Both the position numbers and the translations under genes were made by a program. A stretch of 64,000 nucleotides of DNA from the NCBI RefSeq assembly GCF_003696315.1, contig NZ_RFFN01000001.1:541679-605678 (forward strand). Reading direction: 5' to 3'. This document shows, one piece after another, positions 52,509-62,144 of the stretch. This DNA is from Pseudomonas songnenensis. GTDB lineage: Bacteria > Pseudomonadota > Gammaproteobacteria > Pseudomonadales > Pseudomonadaceae. Position 1 is the first letter of the stretch, and every line of letters starts with the position of its first letter. Under the pieces are notes generated by a model. That model did not search any database and was not told the DNA's origin. It worked only from the letters and a program-made list of their open reading frames with translations.

Positions 52509-52874
52509 TCAGCCGGCCAGTTTTTCGACGGCCGACAGCAGCTGCTGCGGCTGGAACGGTTTGACGATCCAGGCCTTGGCTCCCGCGGCCTGGCCTTCGG
52601 CCTTCTTGCCCTGCTCGCTTTCGGTGGTGAGCATGCAGATCGGCGTGAAACGGTAGGCCGGGTTGGCCTTGACCGCCTTGACCAGGCCGATGCCGTCGAG
52701 GTTGGGCATGTTCACGTCGCTGATGATCAGGTTGATCTTCTGCCCGGTGAGCTTGGTCAGCGCATCGCGGCCATCGACCGCCTCGATCACCTGGTGGCCG
52801 GCGCCGGTGAGGGTCATCTTCACCAGCTGGCGCATGGACTGCGAGTCGTCGACGATGAGAATGGTCTTGCCCAT
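52509..52874 (-). CDS. cheY: CheY-like single-domain response regulator
   Basis: A 121-residue receiver. D9-D10 form the acidic pocket, the phosphoacceptor is D53 in LIISDVNMPNLDG, the conserved Thr is in ICMLTTESEQ and the Lys is in AKAWIVKPFQPQQLL. It is one base after the short MCP block and just before the STAS gene, so it is the likely phospho-target of the adjacent CheA. Whether it acts on flagella or another output is unknown. Confidence 0.93.
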   Translation of the reverse strand: MGKTILIVDDSQSMRQLVKMTLTGAGHQVIEAVDGRDALTKLTGQKINLIISDVNMPNLDGIGLVKAVKANPAYRFTPICMLTTESEQGKKAEGQAAGAKAWIVKPFQPQQLLSAVEKLAG

Positions 52875-52895
52875 GAAAATGTCTCCTTGGCGGGG

Positions 52896-53981
52896 TCAGA
52901 AAAAGGTCACGTCGTCGGTTGAGGCGCTGCTGCGTTTGACGCCGTGGCGCTCTTCGTCGGTGGTGAAGCGCTGGCGCAGCTCGCGCAGCCAGCGTTGCGG
53001 GTCGAGCACGGCGCTGTCCTGACGGTCGACGGCCTCGTGCAGGCGCTGCATGTCCTGCTGCAGGTGGTCGAGCATCTGGTCGGTGCGATCCTGGAACTGC
53101 AGGTTGACGACGATTTCTTCGATGTCCGCCTGGGTGTGGCGGGTGTCCTGCTGCAGCAGCAGCGAGGTGTCGGAGAGCTCTTCCAGGCTGGCACTCAGGC
53201 CCTGCATGACCTCTCCGGTCACTTCATCGAGGTAGTGCAGGTTGCTCTGTTCGGTATTGCTCAATTCTTCGGCGGCGCTGACCGTGGCGCTGATCGCCTG
53301 GTTGATTTCGCCGACCTTCTGGTCCATGTCCTGGCCGGTTTCGGCCGACAGCGTGGACAGCTTGCGCACTTCATCGGCGACCACCGAGAAGCCGCGGCCG
53401 TAGTCGCCGGCACGGGCCGCCTCGATGGCGGCATTGAGCGCCAGCAGGTTGGTCTGGCGGGCGATGTCCTGAACCAGCCGCGACATGTTCTGCAGTTCGC
53501 TGGCGTGCTGATTCAACTCGCCGATGGTGCCGAGCAGTTCGGCCTTGCGCTCGCTGGCGGCATGAAAGGCACCCGTCACCATGTTCAGCTGATCGCGCGC
53601 CTGGCGCAGGCTGCTGGCCATGCCATTGCCGCCGACCACCGCTTCGGAGGTGTTCAGGGTCTGCTGCAGGCGTTGCGTCATGCCGGAGAAGCGGCTGAAC
53701 AGTTCGCCGACACTGCCTTGCTGCACCTGGCGCACCTGATCCACGTTGCTGCGCCAGGTGGGAACCACGGCCAGCAGCAGCGCTTCGACTGCCGAGCTGG
53801 CCGGCGCCACCGGTGCGCTTGCCGGCTCGGGGTTTGCATGCGGCGTCGGTGCGGCCGGGCGCAGCAGCAGCGCGGCGCCGGCGCTGCCGAGCAGCCCGGC
53901 GACGGTCATCCACGGCCAGCCAAGGCCCACGCCCGCGAGTCCTGCGGCGATTGCAATCCAAAGTGTGCTGTAGGCGATCAT
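52896..53981 (-). CDS. Short MCP-like signalling protein with N-terminal membrane hairpin
   Basis: A 361-residue receptor-like protein. Two hydrophobic segments (about 4-20 and 25-41) form a membrane hairpin, followed by a Pro/Ala linker and the MCP signalling domain with hairpin tip [50 protein letters not shown]. There is no periplasmic sensor domain and no HAMP. After the signalling region it has [21 protein letters not shown] and ends DDVTFF. It may respond to membrane state or to a cytoplasmic partner. It is the first gene of the che cluster. Confidence 0.88.
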   Translation of the reverse strand: MIAYSTLWIAIAAGLAGVGLGWPWMTVAGLLGSAGAALLLRPAAPTPHANPEPASAPVAPASSAVEALLLAVVPTWRSNVDQVRQVQQGSVGELFSRFSGMTQRLQQTLNTSEAVVGGNGMASSLRQARDQLNMVTGAFHAASERKAELLGTIGELNQHASELQNMSRLVQDIARQTNLLALNAAIEAARAGDYGRGFSVVADEVRKLSTLSAETGQDMDQKVGEINQAISATVSAAEELSNTEQSNLHYLDEVTGEVMQGLSASLEELSDTSLLLQQDTRHTQADIEEIVVNLQFQDRTDQMLDHLQQDMQRLHEAVDRQDSAVLDPQRWLRELRQRFTTDEERHGVKRSSASTDDVTFF

Positions 53982-54043
53982 CTCACCCTGCCTCCCGGTT
54001 CATGTGCGGCGAACGATAGGCAGCCGGAAGCGGGGCGGGTATC

Positions 54044-54059
54044 GGGCAAACCCCTAGGG
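54044..54059. promoter_or_regulatory. Possible response-regulator operator copy 1
   Basis: GGGCAAACCCCTAGGG lies about 180 bases upstream of the sensor kinase gene. Its core GGCAAACCCCTAG recurs exactly, in inverted orientation, at 56948-56960. The divergent spacing between the short MCP gene and the kinase gene makes this a plausible control site. Confidence 0.35.
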
Positions 54060-54241
54060 TGGCCTAGGGCGCATGGGGGCTAAAGTTTTCCGCGAATCTG
54101 CCGGGCGTCGGCCCTGAGTGCTCTAGTTCGCCCTCTGGCGATCAAGCGTTGCAGCGGGTTGTCTACAGTGAGACTGGCGCAATGCGCATCCCCGCGCGGC
54201 CTCATGCCGGACGGACGCCTTCGAGGAGTGACAGCATCGCA

Positions 54242-56284
54242 ATGATCCCCAATGCTGCCGATGTCGCTGCGAGTCTTCATGCCTCACGCCGTGCGCTGAG
54301 GGTGGCACCGTGGAAGATCGTCCTGGCCTATGCCCTGGTGGCGGTGGTGTGGATCTTCGCGACGAACCTGATCATCACCGCGCTGGGCTTGCCCGAGTCG
54401 AGCTATACGCTGCGCATCGCGGTGTTCGTGCTGTTCACCGCCCTGGGGATCTGGTGGTACACACGACGGCTGGCCGACGGGGTGATGCGCTCGCAGAAGC
54501 TGGTGGGCCGCGCCGAGAACAGCTACCGCATGCTCTTCGATCGCCATCCAGCACCGATGTGGCTGTTCGACAAGCGCACCCTGAGCATCGTCCGCGGCAA
54601 TCGCCAGGCGGTGGCGGCCTATGGCTACAGCACCGAGGAGTTCGCCCAGCTGGAAGTCCTCGATCTGTACGCGGCCCACGAGCGTGAGCGGCTGGAGGCG
54701 CTTGCGCCACCGGCGACGCCGCAGCAGTTGGCCGGGCTGCGCCAGCATGTGGCGCGCGACGGCCGCGAACTGAATGTCGAGGTGCTCTGCAGCGCGCTGG
54801 ATGTCGACGAGTCGCCCTTCGCGCTGTTGATGGCGCAGGATGTCAGCGCGCATTTCCAGACCGAAACGCAGCTGGCCGGCAATCTCAGAAAACTGGAGCT
54901 GGCGCGGCGGGTAGCCCGCATGGGGCATTGGCAGCGGCTGCCGGGCAGCGAACAGGTCGACTGGTCACCGGAGATGGCTGACGTGCTCGGCGTCGCCAAC
55001 GTTCGTGCGCTGAGCTGGACGGCCTTTCTCGATTGCCTGCATCCGGATGATCGCCCTGCAGTGGCCGCTGCCCATGAGCAGGCCGAGCGGCACGCAAGTC
55101 TCGCCCATGAGTTCCGTGTGCTGGGCGCGGGGGGCGAGCAACGCTGGATGTTCGAGCGCATACAGCTCCTCGGCGGCCGCCAGCGGGCGCTGTTTGGCGT
55201 GCTGATGGACGTCACCGAACTCAAGGCCGCAGACAGCAACCTGGCCGACGAGAAGCGCCGCTACGAACGCATGGTCGACGGCCTGCCCGACGGCGTGCTG
55301 ATGTTGCGCCAGGGCCGCATCCACTACGCCAATGCGGCCGCGCGCCGTCTGCTGGCCGGCGATCCGCTGCAGCCTCTGAACGCCCAGCCGTTCCTCGACT
55401 TCGTCGCCGAGCATCAGCGCGCCCGCGAGGCTGCCCGGCTGGAGGCCCTGCAGCGCGGGGTTGCGGGCGGCCAGCCGCAGCGCTTGCTGCTGGTATGCCG
55501 CGACGGCCGGCCGTTCGAAGCGGAGGTCACCGAAACGCTGTTGCCCGCCGGCGGTGACGCCGAGGTGCAGCTGCTGATCCGCGATGTCAGCCAGGCCGAG
55601 CAGCTGCGGCGCGATCTGGAGGAGGCCAACCAGCGGCTGCAGCATCTTTCGCAGCGGCTGATCGAGGTGCAGGAGATCGAGCGGCGCGAGGTGGCGCGTG
55701 ATCTGCACGACGACGTCGGCCAGCACCTGACCGGCTTGAAACTGCATCTGCAGCGGCTGATCCGTCGCCAGGCTGGCGACAGCGAGTTCGAACGCCTGTC
55801 GCAACCGCTGGTGGCCGGCGTGGATGCGGCGCTGGCCAAGGTGCGCAGCCTGTCGCTGTCGCTGCACCCGCTGCAGCTGGAAACGCTCGGGCTGGAAGCC
55901 GCCGTGCGCTGGCACCTGCAGCATTTCCTCGAAGCCAGCGGCACGAACTGGGCGCTGGAGGTTCGCGGCTCGACCACGGAAATCCCGCCCGGCAGGGCGG
56001 TGGCGGCGTTCCGGCTGGTGCAGGAGGCGGTGAACAACGTCGCGCGGCATGCACGGGCGCGCACGGTGCGCATCCTCATGGTCTGCGATGAACACGAATT
56101 GCGCCTGGAAATCCTCGACGATGGCTGCGGCTTCGACGTGCCAGACGCGCTGCAGGGCGCCCAGAGCCTGGGGCTGACCAGCATGCACGAGCGAGTCGCC
56201 TCATTCGGTGGCGACCTGCGGATTTCCAGCCTGCCAGGCATGGGGACGCGCATCACCGCGCTTCTGCCGGCGCCGAACGACTGA
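54242..56284 (+). CDS. Multi-PAS sensor histidine kinase (NarX/UhpB-type)
   Basis: A 680-residue kinase. Two membrane helices (about 25-45 and 57-72) are followed by three PAS-type regions (about 90-210, 215-330, 335-450), then a HisKA_3 domain with phospho-His489 in REVARDLHDDVGQHLTGLKL and an HATPase with VQEAVNNVARHA and DDGCGF. It pairs with the LuxR-type regulator 13 bases downstream. Start choice is uncertain: the ATG at 54242 begins the plausible protein, but GAGGAG is rather distant (13 bases). In-frame ATGs at 54182 and 54149 are alternatives. The stimulus is unknown. Confidence 0.88.
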   Translation: MIPNAADVAASLHASRRALRVAPWKIVLAYALVAVVWIFATNLIITALGLPESSYTLRIAVFVLFTALGIWWYTRRLADGVMRSQKLVGRAENSYRMLFDRHPAPMWLFDKRTLSIVRGNRQAVAAYGYSTEEFAQLEVLDLYAAHERERLEALAPPATPQQLAGLRQHVARDGRELNVEVLCSALDVDESPFALLMAQDVSAHFQTETQLAGNLRKLELARRVARMGHWQRLPGSEQVDWSPEMADVLGVANVRALSWTAFLDCLHPDDRPAVAAAHEQAERHASLAHEFRVLGAGGEQRWMFERIQLLGGRQRALFGVLMDVTELKAADSNLADEKRRYERMVDGLPDGVLMLRQGRIHYANAAARRLLAGDPLQPLNAQPFLDFVAEHQRAREAARLEALQRGVAGGQPQRLLLVCRDGRPFEAEVTETLLPAGGDAEVQLLIRDVSQAEQLRRDLEEANQRLQHLSQRLIEVQEIERREVARDLHDDVGQHLTGLKLHLQRLIRRQAGDSEFERLSQPLVAGVDAALAKVRSLSLSLHPLQLETLGLEAAVRWHLQHFLEASGTNWALEVRGSTTEIPPGRAVAAFRLVQEAVNNVARHARARTVRILMVCDEHELRLEILDDGCGFDVPDALQGAQSLGLTSMHERVASFGGDLRISSLPGMGTRITALLPAPND

Positions 56285-56297
56285 TGAGGATGAGCTT

Positions 56298-56951
56298 TTG
56301 AACAAGCGTGTTGCCCTGGTTGACGATCACGCCCTGGTGCGGGCCGGTCTGCGTGCGCTGGTCGAGGATCAGCCCGGCTACGAGGTGGTCGCCGAGGGCG
56401 GCGACGGCCAGGATGTGGAGGCGATCCTGCGCCAGGCGCGCCCGGACATTCTGCTGCTGGACCTCAGCATGAAGCACATGGGCGGGCTGGACGCGCTGCG
56501 CCAATGGCACGGCCAGTATCCGCACGTGCAGGTGTTGATCCTGTCCATGCATGCCACCGCCGACTACGTGCTGGCGGCGCTGCGCCTGGGTGCCCGCGGC
56601 TATCTGCTCAAGGACGCCGCCGCGCAGGAACTGGACATGGCCCTGCAGGCGCTGTCGCGCAACGAGTCGTATCTCAGCCCCGGTATTGCGCAGACGGTGA
56701 TCAGCTCGGCGATCGTCGAAGGCCGCAGCCGCGAGACAAGCCTGACTCCGGTGCTGACGCCGCGACAGATCGAGATCCTGCGCCTGATCGCACGTGGCGT
56801 ATCGACCCGCGATATCGCCGGCGGCCTCGGGCTCAGCGTGAAAACCGTGGACACCCACCGCGCGCAGATCATGGCGCGGCTGAACCTGCACGACGTACCG
56901 TCGCTGGTGCTCTACGCGGTGCGGCAGGGGCTGATCAGCCCCGACGACTAG
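56298..56951 (+). CDS. NarL/LuxR-type response regulator
   Basis: A 217-residue regulator with receiver domain (phosphoacceptor D55 in ILLLDLSMKHMGG) and a C-terminal LuxR-type helix-turn-helix (LTPVLTPRQIEILRLIARGVSTRDIAGGLGLSVKTVDTHRAQIMARLNL). The start is the TTG at 56298, preceded by GAGGA with seven-base spacing. It is co-transcribed with the sensor kinase gene. A GGCAAACCCCTAG copy overlaps its stop codon, suggesting it may control itself and the next gene. Confidence 0.92.
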   Translation: MNKRVALVDDHALVRAGLRALVEDQPGYEVVAEGGDGQDVEAILRQARPDILLLDLSMKHMGGLDALRQWHGQYPHVQVLILSMHATADYVLAALRLGARGYLLKDAAAQELDMALQALSRNESYLSPGIAQTVISSAIVEGRSRETSLTPVLTPRQIEILRLIARGVSTRDIAGGLGLSVKTVDTHRAQIMARLNLHDVPSLVLYAVRQGLISPDD

Positions 56952-56960
56952 GGGTTTGCC
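56948..56960. promoter_or_regulatory. Possible response-regulator operator copy 2
   Basis: CTAGGGGTTTGCC, the exact reverse complement of the core at 54045-54057. It lies 63-75 bases upstream of the multi-PAS gene and includes the stop codon of the regulator gene. Confidence 0.35.
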
Positions 56961-57022
56961 TGATAGCGCGACGGTCGTCGCGCCGCCACAGTGTGGCCTG
57001 GCCCCGGCAAGCGAGATCCACC

Positions 57023-58810
57023 ATGCATCCCCACTCCGCCGACGTGTTCGTCGACGCCTATCTGGCAAGGCACGCCGGTCCTGCGGCTGCGGCGCAACGT
57101 CCGGCCTGGCAGGCGCCATGGCTACTGGCGCTGCTTGCGGCCGCGGTGAGCCTGCTGGCAGGCGTGCTGTGGCGCTCACTCGGCCTGCCGACCGGGCCTG
57201 CGCTGGTGCTGCCGGGAATCGCCGTGGCTGGCGCGTTGCCGGTCTACCTCTGTGCGCGCTTGCTGAACCAGCGCAGGAGATTGGCCCATACGCGCGGGGA
57301 GGTCGCCTTGCTGCGCCAGCTCTGTTCGCTATGGGCGCAATCCGAGGACGCCTGCCTGAAAGAGGTCGATGCCCACGGACGGCTGCTGGCGATGAGTGAA
57401 CGCGGCCGCCAGCTGATGGATGTATGCGATTTCGATGCGCTGCGCGGTTCGGACTGGCTCGGGGTCTGGCCCGGCGAAGCCGCCGTCGCCGCGCGGGACG
57501 CCTTCGCGCGCGCCCGTGCCGGTGAGCTTGCACGCTTCTCCGGCTCTTGTCCGACGCTGGCCGGCGTTGCGAAATGGTGGGATGTGCTGATCATGCCGCT
57601 GCCGGGGGCTACCGGGGCAGCATCGATGCTGGTGCTGTCCTGGGACGTCACCGAAATGCGGCAACGTACGTGCCAGCTGCAGGCCACCAACGACGAACTC
57701 ACCACCTTGCTGGAGCACCTGGACGACGGTTTCTGCCGGCTCGATCGCTCGTGGCGGCTGGTGGAGCTCAACGGCCGGGCGGTCGCCCTTCTGCAGCGCC
57801 CGCGCCGCGAACTGCTCGGCACCGTGCTCTGGGATCTGCTGCCGCAGGCGCGTGGCGCCGAGCTGGGTGTCGCCCTGCAGGAGGTGATGGACCTGGGCAT
57901 CGCGCGGCGAATCGAGACCTTTTCGCCGCAGTATCAGGGCTGGTATCGCATCCATGCTTATCCGCATGCGGACGGTCTGTATCTGTTCTTCAGCGACATC
58001 AGTCGCGACGTGGCGGGCGCCCAGACAGCCCTGGCGGTGCAGGCGCGCCTGCGCCTGACTCAGCAGGTCGGGTTGTTCGGCGACTGGCAATTCGACCTGA
58101 CGAGTCAACGCCTGGATTTCTCCGACCAGGCCCTGCAACTGCTGGGCATGCCGCCGGGCCCCGCCGCCGGCGAGGCGCTGCTGGAGCGTTTGCATCCGCA
58201 GGACAGGCTGGGGTTCGTGGCCGCCATGCTCGATCTGGCCGAGGGGCAGACCGGGTTCGATGCACGGGTTCGCCTGGGCGGCACCGCTGCCGAGGGTTGG
58301 CGTCACTTTCATTTTGCCGGCACGGTGATTCGCACCAAGGCGCACCCCGCCGGTTTGCTGGTGGGCTGCCTGCAGGATGTGACCGAGCAGCAACGGCGCG
58401 AGGCGAGCCTGGAGGATGCCGAGGCGTTTACCCGCGGCATCATCGATGCCTTGCCGCTGGCCATCGGGGTGGTCGATGGCAACGGCAGGCTGATCACCGC
58501 CAATCAGGTCTGGATGGCCGGCGGCAACGCTCCGGCTGCCTTGTCCGGATGCGAGACGCTGGATTACCTGGCACGCTGCCGGGCGGCCACCGTCGACGGG
58601 TTCGATGCCGGCGCCAGGCTGGCAGACGGCATCGAGGCGCTGCTCGCCGGCACTGGCGATCCGTTTGTCTTCAGCTACGAGCACGGCCGTGATGCGCAGC
58701 GACGCGCTTACCAGAGTTCGGCATTGCTGATGAGTACGCTGACCCGGCGGGTGCTGGTCGTGCACGAGCTGCTTCCGGGGTGCCTCGCAACGGCGAAGGC
58801 GTTGCCCTGA
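57023..58810 (+). CDS. Multi-PAS membrane protein without output domain
   Basis: A 595-residue protein. Two membrane helices (about 32-52 and 58-78) are followed by four PAS-like regions covering roughly 95-595: segments such as LLEHLDDGFCRLDRSWRLVELNGRAVALL, GLFGDWQFDLTSQRLDFSDQALQLLGM and FTRGIIDALPLAIGVVDGNGRLITANQVWM are typical PAS cores. No kinase, GGDEF, EAL or methyl-accepting domain follows; the protein simply ends after the last PAS. It may work as a sensory partner of the two-component pair immediately upstream. The ATG follows GAGATCCACC. Confidence 0.85.
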   Translation: MHPHSADVFVDAYLARHAGPAAAAQRPAWQAPWLLALLAAAVSLLAGVLWRSLGLPTGPALVLPGIAVAGALPVYLCARLLNQRRRLAHTRGEVALLRQLCSLWAQSEDACLKEVDAHGRLLAMSERGRQLMDVCDFDALRGSDWLGVWPGEAAVAARDAFARARAGELARFSGSCPTLAGVAKWWDVLIMPLPGATGAASMLVLSWDVTEMRQRTCQLQATNDELTTLLEHLDDGFCRLDRSWRLVELNGRAVALLQRPRRELLGTVLWDLLPQARGAELGVALQEVMDLGIARRIETFSPQYQGWYRIHAYPHADGLYLFFSDISRDVAGAQTALAVQARLRLTQQVGLFGDWQFDLTSQRLDFSDQALQLLGMPPGPAAGEALLERLHPQDRLGFVAAMLDLAEGQTGFDARVRLGGTAAEGWRHFHFAGTVIRTKAHPAGLLVGCLQDVTEQQRREASLEDAEAFTRGIIDALPLAIGVVDGNGRLITANQVWMAGGNAPAALSGCETLDYLARCRAATVDGFDAGARLADGIEALLAGTGDPFVFSYEHGRDAQRRAYQSSALLMSTLTRRVLVVHELLPGCLATAKALP

Positions 58811-58967
58811 CTCCCGCTTGAGAGGCCAGGCTGCCGAGTCCGGAGTGCCTGGTGGCTGTGTGCTTTCGCGCTCCTGCTTTTCCTGTTCGCAACGTGTCTG
58901 GCGGGCGCTACCGTTCGTCTGGTAGGTTCATGGACAGTAAGTTCGCGCCGGGCGCGATGGAGAGAGC

Positions 58968-60458
58968 TTGAATCGCAAGGCAGGACTTCTGGCGGCTCTG
59001 ATACTCGTGCTGGCGCTGGTGCCGATGTGGGCGTTCGTACTGAGCGAGATCAGGCATGAGCGCGAACTGGTGATCGGGGCCGCGCGCAACGATGCGATGA
59101 ACCTGGCGACTGCCTTCGAGGCGCACGTCCAGAGCACGATCAGGCTCATGGACATCGTGCTGCTGGACATGCGTGAAGATGTGCTGGAGAACGCCGACTT
59201 CGAGCGCCACGTCCGTGAGGAACTGCAGGCCTACGGCAGCTTCGTTGCGCAGCTGGCGGTTATCGACAAGGATGGCCAGCTGGCTTTCTCCAACCTCGCG
59301 TCGCCGGTAAAGCCGGTGGACCTGAGCGATCGCGAGCACTTCAGGGTGCATCGGGACAACCCGCAAGAGGATCGGCTGTTTATCAGCAAGCCGGTGCTGG
59401 GCAGGGTATCGAAGCAGTGGACCATCCAGTTCACCCGGCCCATTCATCAGGACGGTGGGTTCGCCGGCGTCCTTGTCCTATCGGTACCCACCAGTTTCTT
59501 TGCCGACTACTACCAGCAGATCGATGTCGGTGCGAATGGCACCATCGCTCTGCTCGGTACCGACCGCAGCCTGCGCGCCATCGCCTCGGGAACGCCGATC
59601 GCCGGGCGCTTCGGGCGCTTCAAGGTGCCGGCAGACAGACCCTACGTCGACCCTGATGCGCCTGCCCGCGGTTACTACGAGGGCGTGAGTTCTCTCGACG
59701 GGGAGTATCGCCTTGGTGCCTACCGGCGCCTGACCGCCGCAGGTGTGGTGGTGCTGGTGATGCTTTCGCCCAAGGATTTCATGGCCGCTCACGAGGAGCG
59801 CAAGGAGGTGTTGCTCGCCTCGGCCGGCGTCATTTCGCTGCTGTTGTTTGCAGTGGCGGTGCTGGTTTTCGTGCTGAGCAGCCGCTATTTCCAGAGCACT
59901 GCGCGGCTACGTCAGGCGCACGATCAGCTGGCACAGTTCGCCAACACCGACATGCTCACCGGTGTCAGCAGCCGCCGCGCTTTCCTGGACGGGCTGGACG
60001 CCGAACTTGCGCGCGCGCGGCGGCATGGCGAGTGTCTGAGCTTGCTGATGCTCGATATCGACCACTTCAAGCGCGTCAACGACGTGCATGGCCACCCGGT
60101 CGGCGACGTGGTGCTCAAGCAGTTCACCATCATTTGCGCTGCGTTGCTGCGTGGTCACGACCTGTTCGGTCGTATCGGCGGCGAGGAATTCGCCATCGCG
60201 CTGCCCAATACCGACGTGGAAGGTGCGCGTTGCGTGGCTGAAAAGATCCGCCAAGCCATCGCGCAAGCGCACGTGGCGACGACAGCCGGCGAGATATCCA
60301 TCACCGTCAGCATCGGTCTGGCCTGTACCGAGGGTGGGCAACATGATGCGGATTATCTGATCGTGCAGGCCGATCGGGCGCTATACCAGGCCAAACACGG
60401 CGGCCGCGATCAAGTCCACGCAGCCGCCCCCCGTCCGCTCGAAAGCCCGCCTTCCTGA
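58968..60458 (+). CDS. dCACHE-GGEEF diguanylate cyclase
   Basis: A 496-residue membrane cyclase. TM1 is at about 5-26, the periplasmic double CACHE domain is at about 27-270 (FERHVREELQAYGSFVAQLAVIDKDGQLAFSN ... DREHFRVHRDNP ... ISKPVLGRVSKQWTIQFTRPI), TM2 is at about 283-305, then a GGDEF domain. The active site is GGEEF (404-408) and the inhibitory I-site RGHD (395-398) is present five residues upstream. The product should therefore be a feedback-inhibited, active cyclase. The start is a TTG preceded by GGAG. Ligands of such CACHE domains are often amino or organic acids; none is assigned here. Confidence 0.93.
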   Translation: MNRKAGLLAALILVLALVPMWAFVLSEIRHERELVIGAARNDAMNLATAFEAHVQSTIRLMDIVLLDMREDVLENADFERHVREELQAYGSFVAQLAVIDKDGQLAFSNLASPVKPVDLSDREHFRVHRDNPQEDRLFISKPVLGRVSKQWTIQFTRPIHQDGGFAGVLVLSVPTSFFADYYQQIDVGANGTIALLGTDRSLRAIASGTPIAGRFGRFKVPADRPYVDPDAPARGYYEGVSSLDGEYRLGAYRRLTAAGVVVLVMLSPKDFMAAHEERKEVLLASAGVISLLLFAVAVLVFVLSSRYFQSTARLRQAHDQLAQFANTDMLTGVSSRRAFLDGLDAELARARRHGECLSLLMLDIDHFKRVNDVHGHPVGDVVLKQFTIICAALLRGHDLFGRIGGEEFAIALPNTDVEGARCVAEKIRQAIAQAHVATTAGEISITVSIGLACTEGGQHDADYLIVQADRALYQAKHGGRDQVHAAAPRPLESPPS

Positions 60459-60505
60459 GCATCTGATCATCTCGCCTGCGGGCTCAAGCTCAAATCGCGG
60501 GCAAT

Positions 60506-60532
60506 AAAAAAGCCGGCTTGTGGCCGGCTTTT
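60506..60532. terminator. Bidirectional intrinsic terminator between the cyclase gene and ppa
   Basis: GCCGGC-TTGTG-GCCGGC flanked by six A on the left and four T on the right gives a stem with a T-run for both the plus-strand cyclase gene and the minus-strand ppa gene. Confidence 0.9.
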
Positions 60533-60547
60533 CTTCAGTGCTTCGAC

Positions 60548-61075
60548 TTACTTCTGATAAGCCTCGGCAGCTTTGATGATGGCGGCACGGGCGGCGTCGG
60601 CGCCTTCCCAGCCTTCGACCTTGACCCACTTGCCCTTCTCGAGATCCTTGTAGTTCTCGAAGAAGTGCTTGATCTGCTCGATCAGCAGCGGCGGCAGATC
60701 GGTGTATTCCTTCACGTCCTTGTACAGCTGGGTCAGCTTGTCGTGCGGGACGGCGATCAGCTTGGCGTCACCGCCGGCTTCGTCGGTCATGTTCAGCACG
60801 CCAACCGGACGGCAGCGGATGACCGAACCCGGGGCAACCGGATAGGGGGTCACGACCAGCACGTCGAGGGGGTCGCCGTCATCGGCGAGTGTGTGCGGAA
60901 TGAAACCGTAGTTGGCCGGGTAGAACATCGGGGTGGCCATGAAGCGGTCGACGAACAGGCAGTCGGTGTCGTGATCGATTTCGTACTTGATCGGCGCATG
61001 GTTGGCCGGGATCTCGATGGCGACGTAGATGTCGTTCGGCAGGTCTTTGCCAGCCGGGACTTTGCTGTAGCTCAT
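60548..61075 (-). CDS. ppa: Inorganic pyrophosphatase (family I)
   Basis: Ppa hydrolyses pyrophosphate to drive biosynthetic reactions. The 175-residue hexameric-type enzyme has the metal-binding signature [50 protein letters not shown] and the C-terminal [22 protein letters not shown]. Start, stop and length fit the family. It ends 16 bases before a strong terminator. Confidence 0.97.
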   Translation of the reverse strand: MSYSKVPAGKDLPNDIYVAIEIPANHAPIKYEIDHDTDCLFVDRFMATPMFYPANYGFIPHTLADDGDPLDVLVVTPYPVAPGSVIRCRPVGVLNMTDEAGGDAKLIAVPHDKLTQLYKDVKEYTDLPPLLIEQIKHFFENYKDLEKGKWVKVEGWEGADAARAAIIKAAEAYQK

Positions 61076-61183
61076 GAACGATGGGCTCCTGATCGGCCAG
61101 CGCGGCCTGGGGGCGGAAAAAAGTGGGCGCGATTATAGGCGCAATGTCGCGCGCAATGCACGCCGGGGTTCGACGTGCACAAC

Positions 61184-61996
61184 CTACGCAGGTTCCCGGT
61201 ACGCCGGATGTTCGGCCTGCAGGCGTTGCAGTCGGGCCAGCGGGTCCTGCCGGTAGAACTCGGCGAGTTGCGCGTAGACCTCCGGGAAAACCTGGTGCAG
61301 CACATCCGGCGCGCTGAAGAAGTACTCGCTGGTGACGGCGAAGAACTCGGCGGGGTTCTCGGCAGCGTACGGATCAATCGGCGTTTCGGCATCGGGATTG
61401 GCGTCCAGCATGCGGTCGAGCTGGTCGTAGGCGCTCTGCATGGCGCTGGCCCAGGTATCGATGCGCATCTGCCGGTGCAGCGGCGGCAGGCCGTTGGCGT
61501 CGCCGTTGAGCATGTCCAGCTTGTGCGCCAATTCGTGGATCACCAGGTTGTAGGCCTCCCAGCCGCCGCTCTCCTGCACGCCGGGCCAGGCGAGGATTAC
61601 CGGGCCCTGCAGCCAGGCTTCGCCGCTGTGCTCGGCATCCCATTCATGCTCGACGCCGGCCGCATCGCGGTGCTTCTGCGGGCTGAGGAAGTCATCAGGA
61701 TAGATGACGATCTCGTGAAAGCCGCGGTACCAGCCAAGCTCGGCCAGGTGCAGCAGCGGCAGTTGCGCCTGTAGCGCCAGGCGCAGGCGGTCCTGGGGTT
61801 GCAGCTCGACGCCCGCCAGCGGCGTCAGGCGCTTTTCATGCAGGAACAGCACCGCGCGCTCACGCAGGCGGTTCAACTCGTCCTCGCTCAGGCCATCGAG
61901 AATCGGCAGGCTGTCGAGCACCTGCTGCCACAGCTCCGGTGTAACCGGATTGCGGGCAAGGATGCGGTTGCGCTGCCAGGCGCGGATGGACCACAT
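61184..61996 (-). CDS. mtfA: MtfA-family zinc peptidase
   Basis: A 270-residue cytoplasmic protein of the MtfA/DUF980 family, which in E. coli binds the repressor Mlc and has aminopeptidase activity. The gluzincin motif HELAHKLDM is present, with a downstream acidic residue in NPAEFFAVTSEYFFSAPDVL. The family N-terminal segment LRERAVLFLHEKRLTPLAGVEL and the WYRGFHEIVIYPDDFLSPQ region are also seen. Transcribed toward ppa but 108 bases apart. Confidence 0.93.
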   Translation of the reverse strand: MWSIRAWQRNRILARNPVTPELWQQVLDSLPILDGLSEDELNRLRERAVLFLHEKRLTPLAGVELQPQDRLRLALQAQLPLLHLAELGWYRGFHEIVIYPDDFLSPQKHRDAAGVEHEWDAEHSGEAWLQGPVILAWPGVQESGGWEAYNLVIHELAHKLDMLNGDANGLPPLHRQMRIDTWASAMQSAYDQLDRMLDANPDAETPIDPYAAENPAEFFAVTSEYFFSAPDVLHQVFPEVYAQLAEFYRQDPLARLQRLQAEHPAYREPA

Positions 61997-62144
61997 GGGC
62001 GGAGGCTCCAGCGAAGTGGGCGCTCACATTAAGCGTGGCAGCAGGATGCGACAAGCATTGAAGTACCGCCGGTCGGCGCGTCACGGGACTGTCAAGCGTG
62101 GTGGGTACATCAGGAGCACTACCCACTCGCAAGGAGACCCCGTC

